Positions 60,962 through 64,000 of a DNA stretch of 64,000 bases are shown here, piece by piece. The notes beneath the pieces are model-generated. The model saw only the letters and a program-made list of their open reading frames with translations, made no database searches and had not been told where the DNA came from. The position numbers were made by a program, and so were the translations under genes. Source of the DNA: Candidatus Vesicomyosocius sp. SY067_SCS001. Its GTDB lineage: Bacteria; Pseudomonadota; Gammaproteobacteria; PS1; Pseudothioglobaceae. Numbering within the stretch: position 1 is the stretch's first letter; each line of letters starts with the position of its first letter. The stretch covers positions 186,001-250,000 of the forward strand of contig NZ_CP054877.1 of the NCBI RefSeq assembly GCF_014706615.1, read 5' to 3'.

Positions 60962-61827
60962 TGAATAACTTTATTGGTAATATTATGCATCAGTTTAAAA
61001 TAATTATTATATTTTTGTTGAATATTAAAACCTATAATATCAATATTTACTGAATTTATATTTAAATCTTTAATCAGTGTATTGGTTCGTTTTTCTGATA
61101 CTTCTATGGTAGAAAGTAAACATTTTGTTTGTGTATTTTTCATTATTTTTTTAGCTTTAAGTATTTTAGATATACTTAATCTTTCTCCGTGGTAATTCGT
61201 AATATTAATTGATTTTTTTAACTGATTAGCATTAATAAAATAATCAAAGGTATTAGAATAACTTGCAAGAATTTTAGACTTGTAAAAAAATAATTTTTGA
61301 TTAATATCTTTTTTAAGTTTATTTAAATTTTTTTTAAGTTTGTTTAAATTATTTGTGTAGTTTAACTGGTTATTGGGGTCAATTTTAATCAATTTTTTAA
61401 TTAATTCTTTTGCAAATATTTGCATATTATTTATGTCTAGCCAAAGATGATAGTTAGTTGTTTTTTGATGTTCATCAAGTCCGTACTCATTGTATTCTTT
61501 ATTATGTATAAGATGAATATCTTTTATGTTACCAATAATTAGTTTTTTACTATCACTAAGATTATTTAATATTTTTTTAAGCCCATTTTCAAGGTTAGGA
61601 TGAATAAAAATAGCTAAGTCTGCATGATTTAATAACGATAACTGGGATGGTTTTAGATGAGTATGATGCGCTGATTGATTGGTTGTTAGTAATAATTTTG
61701 GCGTTGTTATTCCTTGAGTTAAGCTACTAACAATAGAGTGAATAGGTTTAATACTAACTACAATATTTGGCTCTGCAAAGATATTTATAGAAAATAATAG
61801 CGTTGTTAAGAGAAAACGAGGAATCAT
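60949..61827 (-). CDS. znuA: ZnuA-like metal-binding lipoprotein-fold protein with an altered ligand
   Basis: Periplasmic solute-binding protein of the cluster A-I zinc/manganese family. Signal peptide MIPRFLLTTLLFSINIFA, then IVVSIKPIHSIVSSL; ligand His candidates are His54/55/57 in SAHHTHLKPS and His127 in YHLWLDI. Where homologues have the third His (FHDAYxYF), this protein reads SYSNTFDYF with Ser191, so one ligand appears lost. Residues 160-180 are a lysine/asparagine-rich near-repeat. 292 residues. No ZnuB/ZnuC genes are adjacent. Confidence 0.75.
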   Translation of the reverse strand: MIPRFLLTTLLFSINIFAEPNIVVSIKPIHSIVSSLTQGITTPKLLLTTNQSAHHTHLKPSQLSLLNHADLAIFIHPNLENGLKKILNNLSDSKKLIIGNIKDIHLIHNKEYNEYGLDEHQKTTNYHLWLDINNMQIFAKELIKKLIKIDPNNQLNYTNNLNKLKKNLNKLKKDINQKLFFYKSKILASYSNTFDYFINANQLKKSINITNYHGERLSISKILKAKKIMKNTQTKCLLSTIEVSEKRTNTLIKDLNINSVNIDIIGFNIQQKYNNYFKLMHNITNKVIQCLK

Positions 61828-61852
61828 AATTATTTTTTAAAAAAAGGAAATA

Positions 61853-61880
61853 ATTATACTGCTCAATTTGTTCTTAACAA
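61853..61880 (-). promoter_or_regulatory. Possible promoter of the znuA-like/bioC pair
   Basis: Minus strand: TTGTTA (61875-61880), 16-base spacer, TATAAT (61853-61858), 25 bases before the start codon. No Zur-type palindrome was recognised around it. Confidence 0.4.
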
Positions 61881-62801
61881 ACAAAAATTATATGTTTAAT
61901 TGTTGTAAATCTGGTTATTATTCTGGAACTTGAAAAATTTCTCAAGAGGTTGTGTTTTATCGTTTTTACTTAGGTATATTTTTAATTATATCTAGGAACT
62001 TAATGTTTTTAACATTCTGTATTTTCAAACTAAACATGTAGCGTTTTTTTAATGATAAGAAATAAATATTTCGAATTTTATCATAGTATTCTTGGGGCTA
62101 TTCTTTAACTCTTTTCTAATCAGTAATAAGTGTGTCTAGAGGTATTTTATATTTGGATTAACTGATATTTACTAATTTTTTAAATACAATCTTGGTTTTT
62201 GGTGATATAAAACACCTGTAAAACATACTGTGTTAAAAAAATATTTTTTATTTTTTATTCTAGAAATAATGGCAATAATGAATGCATTTGTTGGATTGTT
62301 AATTAATGTGTAAATAACTTGAGAATAATAATTAAAATAATAAGAACGATTCATTACTTGTGTAATTTTAGTATGCGGTATAGTAGTAAAGATAGATATT
62401 TCATTATGATAGGTTACATTAAGCACAGATTTATTTTTTAAGTGTCTGCCACGGTGAACTATCAATATGATTGGGTATTATGCTAAATAATGGGTTATAT
62501 TAGCGATTTTTATAAGGCGAAATAATTAATTTTATGAGAATTAATATTCAAATAAGGTATTATATTTTCAAGAATGTTTATATTTTAGATTATAATAATC
62601 TTGTTTTTACTATTGTTGTTTACATATGAATGTACAGGGTAAATAAGTTGAAGATTAAATTTAATTGTATTGATATAGTACATTTGTAAAAATTACTCAT
62701 CATAAATTCATGTAAGAATGGTTATTCTATAATAAGTAGTTTAAAATAAAGGTTCAAAAAATGTGGATAAGTTAATTTATTGAATAATTTGGAGGTATAA
62801 A
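61881..62801. other. Gene-free spacer upstream of the exported 128-residue protein
   Basis: About 920 bases, AT-rich. One minus-strand frame is open for 97 codons (62172-62465) but has no ribosome site and no recognisable family, and its composition (many Ile, Asn, Tyr, Phe) is what AT-rich non-coding DNA gives. No structured RNA or repeat seen. Confidence 0.5.
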
Positions 62802-63188
62802 ATGATAAGTAAAATACTTAGTTTTGCTATAATATTTATATTAGTAGGGGGTGTAATAGCTGGTGGAGATGGTCATAATATTGGGCTTATTGAACCGATT
62901 TTTAATAAAATTGTAGTAAATAGTGAGTACAATCTTGATACAATGCCGCTAATTGAAACTTCTAGAGTAGTTGGACAACAAACTGTAGTTGATTCTTCAG
63001 GGGTATTAGTAGTACATGAAGCTTGTAAGAATAGATTTAATTTGCCCAATGATAACATAAAAAGATTTGAACAAGCGTTAGCTAGTGGTATTTTGTACAA
63101 TACAGGTCCAATTGATGAAATTGGTACATTATTTTCTCCTAATAGATGGGAAGATTATTTTATTTGTATAGAAAATTACCAAAATTAA
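62802..63188 (+). CDS. Small exported protein of unknown family
   Basis: Not recognised. 128 residues with a clear signal peptide (MISKILSFAIIFILVGGVIA, cleavage near residue 20-21), so probably periplasmic. The mature part has two cysteines (Cys75 in HEACKNRF and Cys122 in YFICIENY) that could form a disulfide, a hydrophilic segment LPNDNIKRFEQALASG and an aromatic C-terminus (NRWEDYF). An excellent ribosome site (TTGGAGGT) and its own terminator argue that the gene is expressed and under selection. It is bounded by a 0.9-kb spacer on one side and frr on the other. Confidence 0.8.
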   Translation: MISKILSFAIIFILVGGVIAGGDGHNIGLIEPIFNKIVVNSEYNLDTMPLIETSRVVGQQTVVDSSGVLVVHEACKNRFNLPNDNIKRFEQALASGILYNTGPIDEIGTLFSPNRWEDYFICIENYQN

Positions 63189-63192
63189 TGTT

Positions 63193-63226
63193 TATTAGTC
63201 AATAAGACGAGCTTTTTATTGACTAA
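63193..63226. terminator. Bidirectional terminator between the exported protein gene and frr
   Basis: Perfect 12-bp stem (63193-63204 with 63215-63226), 10-base loop, followed by a T-run on the plus strand (63229-63233). It begins 5 bases after the upstream stop and sits 24 bases beyond the frr stop on the other strand. Confidence 0.75.
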
Positions 63227-63249
63227 TCATTTTTAATGCTATATATAGA

Positions 63250-63807
63250 TTAAATTTCTAGTAAAGAATCTTCTTTTTTATTAAGGTTAATCTCTATTTT
63301 TTTAATATATTCGTCAGTAATTTTTTGAATATCGTATTCTGCTTTTCTAGCCTTATCTTTTGATATTTCTTTTTCTTTTAATAATTCTTTAAAATTAGAA
63401 TTGGCATCACGACGAATATTGCGAATAGCAATTTTGGCTTTTTCTGCTTCATCTTTGACGACTTTTACTAGTTCACCTCGACGCTCTTGAGTAAGTGGTG
63501 GTAAATGAATACGTATCACTTGACCTATGGTTTGTGGGTTAAGTCCTAAATCTGATGTCATAATAGCTTTTTCAATTACAGATACCATATCCTTTTCCCA
63601 TGGGGATGCCTTAAGTGTTCGTGAATCCTCTGTACTGATATTAGCTACTTGAGATAGTGGTACCATAGAACCATAATAATTTATATGAATTTGTTCAAGT
63701 AATGACGGGTGTGCACGACTAGCTCTAATTTTACTAAAAGCATTTCCAAGTGAGTTGATACTTTTATTCATTTTATTTTGGGCATTTTGTTGTATTTCAT
63801 TTAACAT
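63250..63807 (-). CDS. frr: Ribosome recycling factor
   Basis: Splits post-termination ribosomes with EF-G. 185 residues, exactly the E. coli length. [48 protein letters not shown] and [17 protein letters not shown] are family blocks, and the three-helix bundle pattern is complete. It follows pyrH by three bases in the usual pyrH-frr order. Confidence 0.98.
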   Translation of the reverse strand: MLNEIQQNAQNKMNKSINSLGNAFSKIRASRAHPSLLEQIHINYYGSMVPLSQVANISTEDSRTLKASPWEKDMVSVIEKAIMTSDLGLNPQTIGQVIRIHLPPLTQERRGELVKVVKDEAEKAKIAIRNIRRDANSNFKELLKEKEISKDKARKAEYDIQKITDEYIKKIEINLNKKEDSLLEI

Positions 63808-63810
63808 AGT

Positions 63811-64000
63811 TTATTTCCTTACAATAGTGCCTAAAAGTTTTCCTTTTAATAAGTCTGACAATGTGTTGGTGTTTTCTAGTATGCTAAATACACAAATTTC
63901 TAAATCATGTTTGCGGCATAGTGCAAATGCAGATACGTCCATAATTTGAAGATTTTTTTCAATTGCTTCATCAAAACTTAATGAATTATAACGTCTTGCA
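63811..64000 (-). CDS. pyrH: Uridylate kinase (5' part outside window)
   Basis: UMP kinase of the amino-acid-kinase fold. Only the last 63 codons are in the window: they read ARRYNSLSFDEAIEKNLQ, then IMDVSAFALCRKHDLEI and CVFSILENTNTLSDLLKG, ending GTIVRK, which matches the C-terminus of PyrH (ARRYxxLSFDEAL…MDxTAFxLCRE). The gene continues past base 64000 and is followed, three bases after its stop, by frr. Confidence 0.93.
   Translation of the reverse strand, partial: ARRYNSLSFDEAIEKNLQIMDVSAFALCRKHDLEICVFSILENTNTLSDLLKGKLLGTIVRK

Noticed and set aside
62172-62465. 97-codon minus-strand frame in the spacer before the exported protein
   Set aside because: No ribosome site, composition typical of AT-rich non-coding DNA (Ile, Asn, Tyr, Phe), no recognisable motif.

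Overview
The window is a compact but eroding stretch of a very AT-rich gammaproteobacterial chromosome. Protein similarity recalled from known families, gene order and the sulfur-oxidation genes (diheme cytochrome c4, a periplasmic DsrE-like protein, TusA with a DsrE2-type protein) point to a thiotrophic member of the SUP05/Thioglobaceae group. The long gene-free spacers and gene losses best fit a reduced vesicomyid-clam symbiont of the Ca. Vesicomyosocius / Ca. Ruthia type. That placement is inference; there is no rRNA gene in the window to confirm it. I see no tRNA or rRNA gene, insertion sequence, prophage or CRISPR array.

Region by region. 1-9038 (+): the end of the S10/spc ribosomal protein block from rpsQ (cut by the window edge) through secY and rpmJ, then the alpha block rpsM-rpsK-rpsD-rpoA-rplQ, with rpsU attached at the end and a strong hairpin terminator behind it. 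9176-11707: cca between two long empty spacers. 11708-14771 (-): engB and an AddB-like PD-(D/E)XK nuclease. 14846-15886 (+): two periplasmic cytochromes c. 16019-21931 (+): tig-clpP-clpX-lon. 21938-22351 (-): a secreted DsrE-family protein. 23061-24497 (+): pepA. 24958-27912 (-): a module of two DUF1538 membrane proteins, a PII-like protein, a CBS-domain protein and a DUF302 protein. 28016-32179 (+): pabC, tmk, holB and hemL, with mltG missing from its usual place. 32751-34270: a HAD phosphatase (+) facing tusA-dsrE2 (-). 35086-37500: divergent rpiA and rdgB-hemW. 38444-40852 (+): argB-pyrK-yggS, overlapping genes with a fresh 27-bp duplication at the argB/pyrK junction. 41090-45817 (+): a single-domain asparaginase homologue, then yhdP-tldD. 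45915-60064 (+): a complete 14-gene nuoA-N operon for respiratory complex I. 60212-61827 (-): znuA-like and bioC. 62802-63188 (+): an unrecognised small exported protein. 63250-64000 (-): frr and the 3' end of pyrH.

How the genes fit together: the window carries translation and transcription core genes, the ATP-dependent proteolysis set, an energy chain (complex I, cytochromes c) and cytoplasmic and periplasmic sulfur-handling proteins, as expected of a sulfur-fuelled autotroph. Biosynthetic genes for arginine, pyrimidines, heme, folate and biotin are kept. Spacers of 0.3-1 kb with no intact gene, a probable frameshifted relic, truncated or altered domains (Cca without a readable HD domain, HolB without its zinc cysteines, a short YhdP, a ZnuA missing a metal ligand) and small tandem duplications show ongoing reductive evolution. 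The most interesting uncharacterised system is the DUF1538/PII-like/CBS/DUF302 module, which looks like a membrane transporter with its own cytoplasmic regulators.
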